Shown here: positions 54,360 to 64,000 of the stretch, piece by piece
Layout of the letters: each line of letters opens with the position of its first letter
Numbering within the stretch: the first letter of the stretch is position 1
Assembly (NCBI RefSeq): GCF_013334205.1
Contig: NZ_CP054424.1
Span: forward strand, 2,438,001 to 2,502,000
Direction: 5' to 3'
Length of the DNA: 64,000 nt
Origin: Rhodoferax sp. BAB1
GTDB lineage: Bacteria > Pseudomonadota > Gammaproteobacteria > Burkholderiales > Burkholderiaceae_C
Made by a program: the position numbers and the translations under genes
The notes under the pieces: generated by a model
What the model saw: only the letters and a program-made list of their open reading frames with translations
Told to the model about the DNA's origin: nothing
The model's database searches: none

Positions 54360-54445
54360 GTCGCCGCCGGGCCGCCCCAAGGCGACGAGGGCCCCCAGTG
54401 GGGGCAGCGGCGACACGCAGTGCGCAAGCGTGGGGGCGTCCTAGT
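54360..54445. repeat. GC-rich intergenic repeat of a Comamonadaceae type
   Basis: Carries GCCGCCGGGCCGCCCCAAGG, GAGGGCCCCCAGTGGGGGC and CACGCAGTGCGCAAGCGTGGGGGC, blocks I recognise from a repeat family common between genes in this bacterial family. It sits between the convergent aldehyde dehydrogenase and aldo-keto reductase genes and may act as a bidirectional terminator. Confidence 0.6.
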
Positions 54446-54446
54446 T

Positions 54447-55514
54447 CTAGACGGCCGGGTCGCGCAGTTCCTTGCGGATCGCGTCGATGGCCTTGAGCAG
54501 TTCCGGGGCCAGCGTGGTGCCCCAGGCATCGAGGTCCTCGTCCAGTTGCGCCACCGAGGTCACGCCGATGATGGTGCTGGTGACCTGCCACTTCGTGTAG
54601 CAGAAGGCCAGGGCCATCTGGGTCGGCGTCAGGCCATGTTCGCGCGCCAGCGCGTTGTAACGACGCGCTGCCTCCAGCGACTCGGCGCGGCCCCAGCGCT
54701 GCTTGCGCACGCTCTCGAACTTGGCAATGCGGCCGTCCTGGGGTGCATCGGCACCGGTGAAGCCGCTGCTGTCGTACTTGCCGGTGAGCAAGCCGAAACC
54801 CAGCGGCGAATAGGCCAACAGGGAAACGCCCAGGCGGTACAGGGTCTCGTCCAGCCCGTTCTCGACGGTGCGGTTCACCAGGCAATAGGGGTTCTGCACC
54901 GTGGCCACACGCGGCAAGTTGTGCAACTCGGCCAGGCGCACGAACTCGTGCACGCCATAGGGTGACTCGTTCGAGAGGCCAATCGCCCGCACCTTGCCGG
55001 CCTGCACCAGCTGGCCCAGGGCCTCCAGTTGCTGATGGATGGGCGTGACCGTGGCGTCATCCTTGGCCGGGTCGAAATACATCTGGCCGAACATGGGCAC
55101 ATGGCGTACCGGCCAGTGGATCTGGTAGAGGTCGATCACGTCGATCTTCAGCCGCCTGAGGCTGTCGTCGCAGGCGGCCACGATGTCGGCCGGCGTCAGG
55201 TTGGGGCTGCCCTTGCGCACCCAGTCCATGCCGCGCGAGGGGCCTGCCACCTTGGTGGCCACCTGCATCTTCTGGCGCGCGCCCGGCCGGCTGGCGAACC
55301 AGTTGCCGATGATCTTCTCGGTCAGGTTGAAGGTCTCGGCCCGCGTCGGCACCGAATACATCTCGGCCGTGTCCAGGAAGTTGATGCCGCGCTCCAGCGC
55401 GCGGTCCAGGATGGCATGGGCGTCGGCCTCGCTGACCTGTTCGCCGAAAGTCATGGTGCCCAGGCAGATGGGCGTGACGTGGAGGTCGCTGCGACCGAGT
55501 TGTACTTGGTTCAT
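54447..55514 (-). CDS. Tas-like NAD(P)H-dependent aldo-keto reductase
   Basis: 355 aa, TIM-barrel reductase. Active-site residues: Asp in FLDTAEMY with Tyr, Lys in VATKVAGP, His in YQIHWP. The segment AEMYSVPTRAETFNLTEKIIGNW is characteristic of the Tas group. Later come NPYCLVNRTVENGLDE, LLAYSPLGFGLLTGKYD and the C-terminal LDEDLDAWGTTL. The physiological substrate is unknown. It follows the glycine-rich-domain gene's opposite edge with about 70 bp spacing, same strand. Confidence 0.9.
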   Translation of the reverse strand: MNQVQLGRSDLHVTPICLGTMTFGEQVSEADAHAILDRALERGINFLDTAEMYSVPTRAETFNLTEKIIGNWFASRPGARQKMQVATKVAGPSRGMDWVRKGSPNLTPADIVAACDDSLRRLKIDVIDLYQIHWPVRHVPMFGQMYFDPAKDDATVTPIHQQLEALGQLVQAGKVRAIGLSNESPYGVHEFVRLAELHNLPRVATVQNPYCLVNRTVENGLDETLYRLGVSLLAYSPLGFGLLTGKYDSSGFTGADAPQDGRIAKFESVRKQRWGRAESLEAARRYNALAREHGLTPTQMALAFCYTKWQVTSTIIGVTSVAQLDEDLDAWGTTLAPELLKAIDAIRKELRDPAV

Positions 55515-55586
55515 GGGGAGACAGTGCAGGTGGTACAGGAAGAAAAGCGTAAACGCGGCGCGCCATCGTAGCGCGACTTGAAAAAC

Positions 55587-56399
55587 CTAGTCACCACCGC
55601 CCCCACAACCACCACCGTCCCCACCGCTGTCCCCGCCCGCGCTGCTGTCCGCACCGCCAAAACCCGCGGTATCACCGGGCGCGTCGCCACCACCGTCGCT
55701 CCCGCCAAAGCTGGTCCCGCAATAGGCGTCGGAACCACTCTGGCGATCGATCTCGCGGCAGTCCGGCACATAGTGGAAACCGCCGGGAATCCCGAACTTG
55801 CGGTCCAGCGCAAACAGCAGCGGCAGGCGGCTGGGCTGGCGCGGGTCGATGCTCTCCTCCTTGCAGGCCCAGAACCAGACGCGGCGCAGGCCGTCGTTGC
55901 GCCGTGCATCCCGGCCCAGCACCTCGGCCGGACTGTGGTGCAGGAGCCGGCCGAAAGCCGTGTCGCACCATGACTCGTAGCCACGCGTGTGCAGGATGAA
56001 TTCGTGCCAGGCCGCGTCCACCACACGCGAAGGCATGGCCACGAAGGCGCGGCCGCTGCGCAGATGGGCCATGAAGAACTGGCGCAGGCCGCGCAGCACC
56101 AGCTCGGTATCGCGCGGACTGAGCTGGGGATAGCGTTCGCACAACTTGGTCCCCAGAAAGCGCGGCAGCGGCGCCTCGCGCACGAACTGGCGGCGCAGAC
56201 TCTTCTCCCAGGCGCGCAAGGCCAGCAGCAGGCCCAGCCCCGGCACCAGCGCGAACAAGAGGGCCACGACCGGCCTGCCCCCCTGGGAAACGGCACCCCA
56301 GGCCAGCAGCGCCATGGCGGGCAGCAGCAGCCACTGCGACAAGGACAGCAGCGCCACGCGCCGCGCCAGCCCGGGCTTAAACCGCACGGTGCTGGGCAT
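55587..56399 (-). CDS. Glycine-rich-domain-like membrane protein
   Basis: 270 aa. Two N-terminal hydrophobic helices (about residues 15-65) precede a domain with VVDAAWHEFILHTRGYESWCDTAFGRLLHHSP, the conserved His/Tyr/Cys pattern of the glycine-rich domain-containing family. The last 40 residues are Gly/Ser/Asp-rich, ending in CGGGGD. Function unknown. It overlaps the 3' end of the broken acyl-CoA synthetase gene by 23 bp, which suggests they were once co-transcribed. Confidence 0.75.
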   Translation of the reverse strand: MPSTVRFKPGLARRVALLSLSQWLLLPAMALLAWGAVSQGGRPVVALLFALVPGLGLLLALRAWEKSLRRQFVREAPLPRFLGTKLCERYPQLSPRDTELVLRGLRQFFMAHLRSGRAFVAMPSRVVDAAWHEFILHTRGYESWCDTAFGRLLHHSPAEVLGRDARRNDGLRRVWFWACKEESIDPRQPSRLPLLFALDRKFGIPGGFHYVPDCREIDRQSGSDAYCGTSFGGSDGGGDAPGDTAGFGGADSSAGGDSGGDGGGCGGGGD

Positions 56400-58214
56400 G
56401 GCGTGCCTCTTCCTGCAGCCGCAGCACGCGGCGCTGCACCTTGCCGGTGGTCGTCATGGGCAGGGCATCGAGGAACTCGATCTCCTTGGGGTATTCGTAA
56501 GGCGCCAGCTTGCCCTTCACATGGCGCTGGAGATCGATCATCAGACGCCGCTCCCACTCGTTGCGCGAGACCGGCTCGTCCCCACGCTCGGCTGCGGCCT
56601 CTGCCGTCAGCACCACATAGGCCTTCACCAGCGCGCCGCGCTCGGCATCGGGCTTGGGCACCACGGCCGCATTGGCCACGGCCGGATGCTTGAGCAGGCA
56701 GTTCTCGATCTCGCCCGGGCCGATGCGGTAACCCGCAGCCTTGAACATGTCGTCCGCGCGCCCCTGGTACCAGAGGTAGCCATCCTTGTCGCGCAGCGCC
56801 AGGTCACCGGTGCGGCACCAGTCCCCCGTGTACTTGTCGCGCGTGCCGGCCTCGTTCTTCCAGTACCCCAGGAAAAAGATGGGATCGGGGTCGCCGTGCA
56901 CGTCGCGGCGATGGATCGCCACTTCGCCGATCGAACCGGCGGCGCATTCCCGCCCCTGCTCGTCGATCACGGCCACGCGGTGGCCCGGGTAGCCCTTGCC
57001 CATGCTGCCGGGTCTGGCCGGGTAGAAGATGGCGCAGTTGCCGACGATGTAGTTGACCTCGGTCTGGCCGAACATCTCGTTCACCGTCACGCCCAGTTCC
57101 TTCTGACAATAGCCGAACACGGCGTCGCCCACCGCCTCGCCCGCGCTCATGATGGCCTGCAGCCCGAGCTGGAAGAATTTCTTCGGCTGCGGGAAGGCCT
57201 TCATCATCGCCTTGAGCGCCGTGGGGAAGAGGAAGGTGTGCGTGACTTCGTATTTCTGCAGCAGCTCGAAGGCGGTCTGCGCACTGAAACGGCCGTTCCA
57301 GGCCACGATGGGGCGGCCAAAATAAAGCGTCGGCAACAAGGCGTCCATCAGCCCGCCGGTCCAGCTCCAGTCTGCCGGAGACCAGAAAACGCTTTGCGTT
57401 TTCGGTTCCGGTAGCCTGAAGCTGGACTTTGTCCTTTCCGTGCTCGCCCCTACCCCAACCCTCCCCGCACGGGGGAGGGAGCCGGAAAAGGATCAAAGCC
57501 GAACCAGTTCTGGCTGCAGACAAAACCGGTCAGGTTGCCGATCAATGCGCGATGCGGGATCAAGGCGCCCTTGGGGTTGCCCGTGGTGCCGCTGGTGTAG
57601 ATGAGCACGGCCGGGTCGTCGGCACGCGTGGCCACGGGCAGGTATTGCGGCGGGTGTTCGGCCAGCAGGGCGCTGTAATCCAGGTCGGCCATGCCGGCCG
57701 CACCGCCCCCCACCTCACCGCTGGCGCTGTCGCCCACGCCGATCACATGGCGCAAGGCCTCGCACTCACCGCGAATGTTCTGGATGTTGACGATGGCCGC
57801 GTCGTCGCAGATCAGGACCGCGGCCCCGCTGTCGTTCAGGCGGAATTCCAGCGCCTCGGGCCCGAACAGCGTGGACAGGGGCATGGCCACCGCGCCCATC
57901 TGCAGCACGGCCATATAGGCCACGGCCGTCTCGAAACGCTGCGGCAGCACGATGGCCACGCGGTCGCCCGGCTTCACGCGTAACTGGACCAGCGCGTTCG
58001 ACAGGCGGTTGGCCTGCTGCTGCAGTTCGGCGTAGCTGTGGGCGCGCGCCTGCAGGCCGGGCCCGTCGGCATGGATGGCGATGCGCTGGCCGGCATCGGC
58101 CGCCTGTGCCCAGCGCCGGCAGCACACCTCGGCGATATTGAATTCATCGGGCACCTGCCAGCGGAACTGGCCGTGTAAAGACTCGTAACTGTCACGGTGT
58201 CGACTGGTCGCCAT
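56377..58214 (-). pseudogene. Acyl-CoA synthetase (AMP-binding) gene interrupted by a GC-rich repeat
   Basis: The 5' part starts at ATG 58214 (MATSRHRDSYESL) and includes VLIYTSGTTGNPKGALIPHRAL (AMP-binding P-loop motif). It reaches CSQNWFGFDPFP and then enters repeat DNA, stopping at 57450. The 3' part, in another frame, resumes as TQSVFWSPADWSWTGGLMDALLPTLYFGRP. It continues through MFGQTEVNY, YTGDWCRTGDLALRDKDGYLWYQGRADDMFKAAGYRIGP and TTTGKVQRRVLR to 56377. Both halves are well preserved, so the break is recent or due to assembly. As read, no full-length acetyl/medium-chain acyl-CoA ligase can be made. Confidence 0.82.
57435..57490. repeat. GC-rich hairpin repeat inside the acyl-CoA synthetase gene
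   Basis: CCCCTACCCCAACCCTCCCC followed by GCACGGGGGAGGGAGCCGG, with CCCTCCCC / GCAC / GGGGGAGGG forming a strong stem. Repeats of this kind (CCCTCCCC...GGGGAGGGTTGGGG) are scattered between genes in Burkholderiales. Here the repeat lies within an otherwise conserved open frame. Confidence 0.7.
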
Positions 58215-58280
58215 GCTGTGTCTCCGTATGATGAGGGCCGGCCCACACCCATTCCGCGTGTGACCCCAGACCCTGAGCAA

Positions 58281-59231
58281 ATGTACCAAGTCCGTCGTAG
58301 CGCCCACAGCGAATTTACCCCCGTCCGCCAGCTGAAGTACCACGTCCTGCGCTGGGGCCAGGCCGAAACCACCCTGCCCCCGCTGGTGCTCATGCACGGC
58401 TGGATGGACGTGGCCGCGTCCTGGCAGTTCATGGTGGACGCCTTCAGCCCGGCCTTTTTCGAGAACCGGACCGTCATCGCCGCCGACTGGCGCGGTTTTG
58501 GCCTGACCGGGCTGGACACCAGCGAACCGGGTGCGGGCGCCAGCTACCCCGGGCATGACAACTACTGGTTCCCCGACTACCTGGCCGACCTGGACTTCCT
58601 GCTCGACCATTACGCCGGGGACAGGGCTGTGGACCTGGTGGGCCACAGCATGGGTGGCAACGTGGTCATGCTCTACGCCGGCGTGCGCCCCCAGCGCATC
58701 CGCCGCCTCGTCAACCTGGAGGGTTTCGGCATGCCGGCCACGCAAGCGGCACAAGCCCCTCGCCGTTATGCCAAGTGGATGGACGAGCTCAAAAGCCTGC
58801 ACCGCGGCGAACTGGCGCTCAAGAGTTATGCCGACGCCGACGGCGTGGCGCGCCGCCTCATGAAAACCAACCCGCGCCTGGGCGAGGACAAGGCACTCTG
58901 GCTGGCCCGCCACTGGGCCCGTCCCAATGCGCAAGGCCAGTGGAACATCCTGGGCGACGCGGCGCACAAGATCGTCAACGCCCAGCTCTACCGCGTGGAC
59001 GAGGTGCTGGCCGCCTTTGCCGCCATCACGGCGCCCGTGCTCTCGGTGGAAGCCAGCCACAACCAGATGGAGCAGTGGTGGGAGGGCAAATACACCCTGG
59101 CCGAGTTCCACCAGCGCCTGCAAAGCGTGCCCCGGCTGCAGCAGGCCCAGATCCAGGACGCCGGCCACATGCTGCACCACGACCAGCCCGAACAACTGGC
59201 CCGCCTGATCGAGAACTTTCTGGCCGATTAG
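58281..59231 (+). CDS. Alpha/beta-hydrolase-fold protein
   Basis: 316 aa from ATG 58281 (MYQVRRSAHSEF); upstream in-frame starts lie in the divergent synthetase promoter. Fold markers: VLMHGWMDVAASWQFMVDAF with the oxyanion hole, AADWRGFGLT, the nucleophile elbow VGHSMGGNVV (Ser), and a C-terminal QIQDAGHMLHHDQPEQLARLIENFL with the catalytic His. Possible esterase, haloalkane-type or epoxide hydrolase activity; the substrate is not evident. Divergent from the broken acyl-CoA synthetase by 66 bp. Confidence 0.85.
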   Translation: MYQVRRSAHSEFTPVRQLKYHVLRWGQAETTLPPLVLMHGWMDVAASWQFMVDAFSPAFFENRTVIAADWRGFGLTGLDTSEPGAGASYPGHDNYWFPDYLADLDFLLDHYAGDRAVDLVGHSMGGNVVMLYAGVRPQRIRRLVNLEGFGMPATQAAQAPRRYAKWMDELKSLHRGELALKSYADADGVARRLMKTNPRLGEDKALWLARHWARPNAQGQWNILGDAAHKIVNAQLYRVDEVLAAFAAITAPVLSVEASHNQMEQWWEGKYTLAEFHQRLQSVPRLQQAQIQDAGHMLHHDQPEQLARLIENFLAD

Positions 59232-59246
59232 GGCTCTACCAGCCCC

Positions 59247-59830
59247 ATGCACCTGCTACCGCACACCTTCGTCCTGGCCCTGACCCTGCTGTGGACCGGC
59301 AACAGCCTGGCCCAGACGGTCGACACCCAGGCCGGCACCACGCCAACGACCACCGACACCCCCCCACGACAGGCACTCCGCCGGACACGCCCGGCAGCGA
59401 GGCGCCCATCACGCGCCCCCTCACCCTCACGATTGCGCCCATCGTCTACCACTGGACCAGCGATCCCGAGCACAAGTACTCCTTTGTTTTCACGCTGGAA
59501 CAGCATCTGGACCGCCAGCGCCTGGCAGGGCTGGCCCTGTTCCGCAACTCCTTCGGCCAGCCATCGGCCTACGCCTACGCGGGTTACCACTGGCATGAGG
59601 TGCTGGGGAACTCCCGGCTCAGCGTCAAGGTGTCGGCCGGCATCATCTACGGCTACACGGATGAATACGAGGACAAAGTGCCCTTGAACTGGCGCGGTTT
59701 TGCGCCCGCCATCATCCCTTCGCTCAGCTACCAGACCAGCACCAACGGCTCGATCAACCTGATGGTGCTGGGGACGGCCGGGGTGGTTCTGGGCTACAGC
59801 CACAGCTTCCAGGGGCTGCTCGGCCCCTGA
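59247..59830 (+). pseudogene. Putative envelope protein gene with a frameshift at a C7 tract
   Basis: ATG 59247 starts a convincing signal peptide (MHLLPHTFVLALTLLWTGNSLAQ) followed by a Thr/Pro-rich linker. After seven C residues at 59359-59365 the frame is lost. The next frame continues as GTPPDTPGSEAPITRPLTLTIAPIVYHWTSDPEHKY and on to LGYSHSFQGLLGP, stop 59828-59830. One more C would give a single protein of about 194 aa. The mature part alternates polar and aromatic/hydrophobic residues (YAYAGYHWHE, VSAGIIYGYTD), suggesting an outer-membrane beta-barrel or beta-sandwich. Family not recognised. Confidence 0.65.
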
Positions 59831-59934
59831 GGCGCCCGCCCGACTTTGAGGGAGGGCCTAAAATCGAGGGTTCCGGGCCCTCAACACTGCCACCGGCAGA
59901 CCGCCCCCACAGAACCCAGACAGGATCCCCCATC

Positions 59935-61039
59935 ATGGACGCAGAACAAATCAATGCCATCGGTAGCAAACTGGCCGACCTGAGCCAGCGCACGGTCGAG
60001 CTCCGGAGGTATCTTTGACTACGATGCCAAAGCTGAACGGCTGAGGACGGTCAACGCCTCGCTGGAAGACCCCACGGTCTGGAACGACCCCAAGCGCGCC
60101 CAGGAACTGGGCAAGGAGAAGAAGGCGCTGGACGACGTGGTCGTCACGCTGGACAAGCTGACCAGCGAACTCTCCGACAACTCCGAGCTCTACGAGATGA
60201 GCAAGGAAGAAGGCGACGAGGCCGGCCTCAAGACCATCTCGGCCGAAGAAGCCAAGCTCTCCGAAATCGTGGAGAAGCTGGAATTCCGCCGCATGTTCAA
60301 CAACCCGGCCGACCCGTTGCCCGCCTTCCTGGACATCCAGGCCGGCGCCGGCGGCACCGAGGCCTGCGACTGGGCCAGCATGCTGCTGCGCCAGTACCTG
60401 AAGTACGCCGAGCGCAAGGGCTTCAAGGCCACGGTGGAAGAAGAAACCCCGGGGGACACCGCCGGCATCAAGAGCGCCTCCATCAAGATCGAGGGTGACT
60501 ACGCCTTCGGCCTGCTGCGCACCGAGACCGGCGTGCACCGCCTGGTGCGCAAGTCGCCCTTCGACAGTTCGGGTGGCCGCCACACCAGCTTTGCCAGCGT
60601 CTTCGTCTACCCGGAGATCGACGACACCATCGAGATCGACATCAACCCGGCCGATGTGCGCACCGACACCTTCCGCGCCAGCGGCGCCGGCGGCCAGCAC
60701 ATCAACAAGACCGACTCGGCCGTGCGCCTCACGCACATCCCCACCGGCATCGTGGTGCAGTGCCAGGACGGCCGCAGCCAGCACAGCAACCGCGACGTGG
60801 CGTGGAAACGCCTGCGCAGCCGCCTGTACGACCACGAGATGCGCAAGCGCCAGGAAGAACAGCAGAAGCTGGAAGACAGCAAGACCGACGTGGGCTGGGG
60901 CCACCAGATCCGCTCTTACGTGCTGGACCAGAGCCGCATCAAGGACCTGCGCACCAACTACGAGACCTCGGCCACCCAGAAGGTTCTGGACGGCGACCTC
61001 GACCCCTTCATCGAAGCCTCGCTGAAACAAGGCGTTTAA
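59935..61039 (+). CDS. prfB: Peptide chain release factor 2, with programmed +1 frameshift
   Basis: RF2, 367 aa. ATG 59935 reads 27 codons to an in-frame TGA at 60016-60018, in the context GGAGG-TAT-CTT-TGA-C. The ribosome shifts +1 at CTT and continues from GAC at 60017 to the stop at 61037-61039. This is the conserved autoregulatory site: when RF2 is scarce, the shift wins over termination. The body has the tripeptide anticodon [11 protein letters not shown] (SPF) and the catalytic GGQ in [19 protein letters not shown]. It is followed by pepN after 9 bp. Confidence 0.96.
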
Positions 61040-61048
61040 GGAATCACC

Positions 61049-63739
61049 ATGCGTGAAGGACAAGCCCACGTCATCCGGCGCGAAGACTACACCGCCCCCG
61101 CCTACTGGATCGACACCGTCGACCTGAGTTTCGACCTCGACCCGGCCAAGACCCGCGTCCTCAACAGGATGACGCTGCGTCGCAACCCGGCGGTGGCGGC
61201 CCAGCCCCTGCGCCTGGACGGCGAGGAGCTGAACCTGGCGCGCGTGCTCGTCAACGGCCAGGGCACCAGCTTCAAGATGGACGGCGGCCAGCTGGTGCTG
61301 GAGAACCTGCCCGAGGGCGAGGCGCCTTTCGAACTGGAGATCTTCACCACCTGCGCCCCGGTGAAAAACACCAAGCTCATGGGCCTGTACGTAAGCAACG
61401 ACTCCTTCTTCACGCAATGTGAAGCAGAGGGCTTCCGTCGTATCACCTACTTCCTGGATCGCCCGGACGTGATGGCCAGCTACACGGTGACCCTGCGCGC
61501 CGACAAGCAGAAGTATCCGGTGCTGCTGTCCAACGGCAATCTGGTGGAACAGGGTGCGCTGGAAGACGGCCGCCACTACGCCAAGTGGGTCGACCCGCAC
61601 CGCAAGCCCTGCTACCTGTTTGCGCTGGTGGCCGGCCAGCTGGTGGCGCGCGAACAGCGCATCACCGCGCGCAACGGCCAGGACCACCTGCTGCAGGTCT
61701 ATGTGCGCCCGGGCGACCTGGACAAGACCGAACACGCCATGAACTCCCTCATGGCCTCCGTGGCCTGGGACGAGGCGCGCTTCAAGCTGCCGCTGGACCT
61801 GGAACGTTTCATGATCGTCGCCACCAGCGACTTCAACATGGGCGCCATGGAGAACAAGGGCCTGAACATCTTCAACACGAAGTACGTTCTGGCCAACCAG
61901 GCCACCGCCACCGACGCCGACTACGCCAACATCGAAAGTGTGGTGGGCCACGAGTACTTCCACAACTGGACCGGCAACCGCGTCACCTGCCGCGACTGGT
62001 TCCAGCTCAGCCTCAAGGAAGGCCTGACCGTCTTCCGCGACCAGGAGTTCAGCCAGGACCTGGCGGGCGACCTCTCGGCGCGCGCCGTCAAGCGCATCGA
62101 GGACGTGCGCGTGCTGCGCACCGCCCAGTTCCCCGAGGACGCCGGCCCCATGGCCCACCCGGTGCGGCCCGACAGCTACATCGAGATCAACAACTTCTAC
62201 ACCGTTACCGTCTACGAGAAGGGCGCCGAAGTCGTGCGCATGCAGCAGACGCTGACCAGCCGCGAAGGTTTTGCCAAGGGCATGGCGCTGTACTTCCAGC
62301 GCCATGACGGCCAGGCCGTGACCTGCGACGATTTCGCCCAGGCCATCGCCGACGCCAACCCCGGCTCCGAGCTGGCACGCCTGCTGCCGCAGTTCAAGCG
62401 CTGGTACAGCCAGGCCGGCACACCCCGCCTGAACGCCAGCGCCCAGTACGACGCCGCAGCCCGCAGCTACACGCTGACGCTGGCCCAGTCCTGTGCCCCC
62501 ACCCCGGGCCAGGCGGTGAAAGAGCCTTTCGTCATCCCGGTCAGCCTGGGCCTGATCACGGCCGACGGCCGCGCGCTGCCGCTGCAATTGGATGGCGAGG
62601 CCGAACCCGGCCCCAGCTCGCGCACCATCGTGCTGACCGAAGCCTCGCAGACGCTGCGCTTCGTCAACGTCGATGCCGAGCCCGTGCCTTCCCTGCTGCG
62701 CGGTTTCAGTGCCCCCGTGGTGCTCGAGTTCGACTACAGCGACGAGCAGCTGCTGGCCCTGCTGGCCCATGACACCGACCCCTTCAACCGCTGGGAAGCC
62801 GGTCAGCGCCTGGCCGTCAAGCGCGCACTGGCCTTCATCCGTGGCCACGCCCAGCCGGGCGAGGCCAAGGTGCTGGACGCTGCCTACATCGACGCCATGC
62901 GCCAGGTGCTGCGCCACCCCACGCTGGACGCCGCCTTCAAGGAACTGGTGCTCACCCTGCCCGCCGAGACCTATATGGCCGAGCAGCTGGACGTGGTGGA
63001 CCCGCAGCGTGTGCATGCCGTGCGCGAGTCCATGCGCCAGCAACTGGCGCTGGAACTGCGCCACGACTGGGCCTGGGCCTACGAGGAACACCAGGCCACC
63101 GGCGCCTACCGCCCGGACGCCGCATCCGCCGGCCGCCGCGCCCTGACTGGCCTGGCGCTCACCATGCTGTGTCTTGCCGCACGCGAGACCGGTGACGTGA
63201 TCTGGCCCGGCAAGACCTACCAGCGCTTCAAGGACGCGGGCAACATGACCGACCGCTTCAATGCGCTGGCCGCCCTGGTCCACAGCGGGCACGAACTGGC
63301 CAAAGCTGCGCTGGAACGCTTCCATGCCCTGTTCAAGGACGAGGCCCTGGTGCTGGACAAGTGGTTCGCCCTGCAGGCCGGCGCCTGCGACCGCGGCGGC
63401 CAGGTGCTGCCCGCCGTGCGCCAGCTCATGAGCCACCCGGACTTCAACCTGCGCAACCCGAATCGCGCGCGCAGCCTGATCTTCAGCTACTGCAGTGCCA
63501 ACCCGGGCGCCTTCCACCGCGCCGACGCCGCCGGTTATGTCTACTGGAGCGAACGCGTGCTAGAGCTGGACGGGATCAACCCGCAGGTGGCCGCCCGCCT
63601 GGCACGTGCGCTGGACCGCTGGAAGAAGCTGGCCGAGCCCTACCGCACCGCCGCGCGCGAGGCCATCGCCCGCGTGGCGACCAAACCCGAGCTGAGCAAC
63701 GACGTGCGCGAGGTCGTGACCCGCGCCCTCGCCGACTGA
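61049..63739 (+). CDS. pepN: Aminopeptidase N
   Basis: 896 aa, M1 zinc metallopeptidase removing N-terminal residues from peptides. It has [12 protein letters not shown] (substrate anchoring), the zinc site [12 protein letters not shown] with the second Glu in [13 protein letters not shown], and a long C-terminal alpha-solenoid ending in VVTRALAD. The domain arrangement is of the E. coli PepN type. The start at 61049 follows AAGGA (61038-61042), overlapping the prfB stop. It is probably co-transcribed with prfB and fbp. Confidence 0.96.
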   Translation: MREGQAHVIRREDYTAPAYWIDTVDLSFDLDPAKTRVLNRMTLRRNPAVAAQPLRLDGEELNLARVLVNGQGTSFKMDGGQLVLENLPEGEAPFELEIFTTCAPVKNTKLMGLYVSNDSFFTQCEAEGFRRITYFLDRPDVMASYTVTLRADKQKYPVLLSNGNLVEQGALEDGRHYAKWVDPHRKPCYLFALVAGQLVAREQRITARNGQDHLLQVYVRPGDLDKTEHAMNSLMASVAWDEARFKLPLDLERFMIVATSDFNMGAMENKGLNIFNTKYVLANQATATDADYANIESVVGHEYFHNWTGNRVTCRDWFQLSLKEGLTVFRDQEFSQDLAGDLSARAVKRIEDVRVLRTAQFPEDAGPMAHPVRPDSYIEINNFYTVTVYEKGAEVVRMQQTLTSREGFAKGMALYFQRHDGQAVTCDDFAQAIADANPGSELARLLPQFKRWYSQAGTPRLNASAQYDAAARSYTLTLAQSCAPTPGQAVKEPFVIPVSLGLITADGRALPLQLDGEAEPGPSSRTIVLTEASQTLRFVNVDAEPVPSLLRGFSAPVVLEFDYSDEQLLALLAHDTDPFNRWEAGQRLAVKRALAFIRGHAQPGEAKVLDAAYIDAMRQVLRHPTLDAAFKELVLTLPAETYMAEQLDVVDPQRVHAVRESMRQQLALELRHDWAWAYEEHQATGAYRPDAASAGRRALTGLALTMLCLAARETGDVIWPGKTYQRFKDAGNMTDRFNALAALVHSGHELAKAALERFHALFKDEALVLDKWFALQAGACDRGGQVLPAVRQLMSHPDFNLRNPNRARSLIFSYCSANPGAFHRADAAGYVYWSERVLELDGINPQVAARLARALDRWKKLAEPYRTAAREAIARVATKPELSNDVREVVTRALAD

Positions 63740-63758
63740 ACCCAACGAGAGGACCGAC

Positions 63759-64000
63759 ATGAGTTCCAAGATCTCCCTCACCCGCTACCTGGTCGAACAG
63801 CAGCGCGTACACGGCCACATTCCGTCGGAGCTGCGCCTGCTGCTGGAAGTGGTGGCCCGCGCCTGCAAGAGCATCAGCCAGGCCGTCAATAAGGGCGCCC
63901 TGGGCGGCGTGCTGGGCAGCGCCGGCAGCGAGAATGTGCAGGGTGAGGTGCAGAAGAAGCTGGACATCATCGCCAACGAGGTCCTGATCGAAGCCAATGA
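63759..64000 (+). CDS. fbp: Fructose-1,6-bisphosphatase class 1, N-terminal part; 3' end outside window
   Basis: The first 80 codons are visible: [19 protein letters not shown], then [30 protein letters not shown], and [19 protein letters not shown], typical of class 1 FBPase, with the early regulatory/metal helix. The start at 63759 has GAGAGGA upstream (63747-63753) and lies 19 bp after pepN. The enzyme hydrolyses fructose 1,6-bisphosphate in gluconeogenesis, the reverse of the phosphofructokinase step encoded at 34078. The gene runs off the right edge. Confidence 0.93.
   Translation, partial: MSSKISLTRYLVEQQRVHGHIPSELRLLLEVVARACKSISQAVNKGALGGVLGSAGSENVQGEVQKKLDIIANEVLIEAN

Noticed and set aside
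60016-60018. Premature stop making prfB a pseudogene
   Set aside because: The stop sits in the conserved +1 frameshift context with an internal SD-like GGAGG; this is normal regulation.
59951-63517. Very long open frame (over 1100 codons) on the minus strand opposite prfB and pepN
   Set aside because: It is a GC-rich antisense shadow: the plus strand carries complete, motif-bearing prfB and pepN, and the antisense protein is a low-complexity His/Gly/Val/Leu mixture with no domain.

Overview
The window looks like chromosomal DNA of a high-GC Burkholderiales bacterium, most probably Comamonadaceae. This rests on the housekeeping order (lolA-ftsK, trxB, rpmB-rpmG, murB, yajQ, plsY, prfB-pepN-fbp), GC-rich codon use, the abundance of Bug-type solute-binding proteins, and intergenic repeats of a kind common in that family. 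The species cannot be fixed from the sequence alone.

Bases 1-16180 form an aromatic-acid catabolic region made of three adjacent modules. (i) 1-3172: end of a phthalate-family Rieske oxygenase, Bug receptor, SDR dehydrogenase and PDR-type reductase, in the same order as the isophthalate genes iphA-C-B-D. (ii) 3287-8937: a textbook terephthalate locus, tphR divergent from tphC-A2-A3-B-A1, with a perfect inverted repeat in the divergent promoter. (iii) 8996-16179: a divergent phthalate-type module. Its minus-strand operon is Rieske oxygenase, zinc alcohol-dehydrogenase-type enzyme, IclR regulator and CobW-type GTPase. Its plus-strand operon is Bug receptor, 4,5-dihydroxyphthalate decarboxylase family protein and PDR-type reductase. 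All three would feed protocatechuate, whose ring-cleavage genes are not in the window.

Bases 16180-21770 hold gene debris and a dispersed repeat, then a copper-handling operon read leftwards: P-type ATPase, SHOCT protein, Spy-like Met/Gly-rich periplasmic protein and multicopper oxidase.

Bases 22050-32125 are accessory DNA of visibly lower GC: two hypothetical genes, repeat copies, and a mobile element. The element encodes three translationally coupled tyrosine-recombinase-like proteins (436, about 514 and about 830 aa), a small coiled-coil protein, and next to them a complete dinB-type polymerase gene. Its right end cuts a GC-rich resident dinB inside the codons for the catalytic Asp-Glu motif. 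The resident 5' fragment survives at 31685-32125. I consider this the most unusual system in the window.

Bases 32200-64000 are mainly core chromosome: molybdopterin-domain protein, FMN hydroxyacid dehydrogenase, 6-phosphofructokinase, hemerythrin, argH, AlgZ/AlgR-like two-component system, lolA, ftsK, Crp/Fnr regulator, trxB (apparent frameshift), rpmB-rpmG, a Fur-box-preceded DUF2325 operon, murB, yajQ, aspartic protease, HD-like protein, plsY, diguanylate cyclase, ybaK, YitT protein, aldehyde dehydrogenase, aldo-keto reductase, an acyl-CoA synthetase broken by a GC-rich repeat, alpha/beta hydrolase, a frameshifted envelope protein gene at a C7 tract, prfB with its programmed +1 frameshift, pepN, and the start of fbp.
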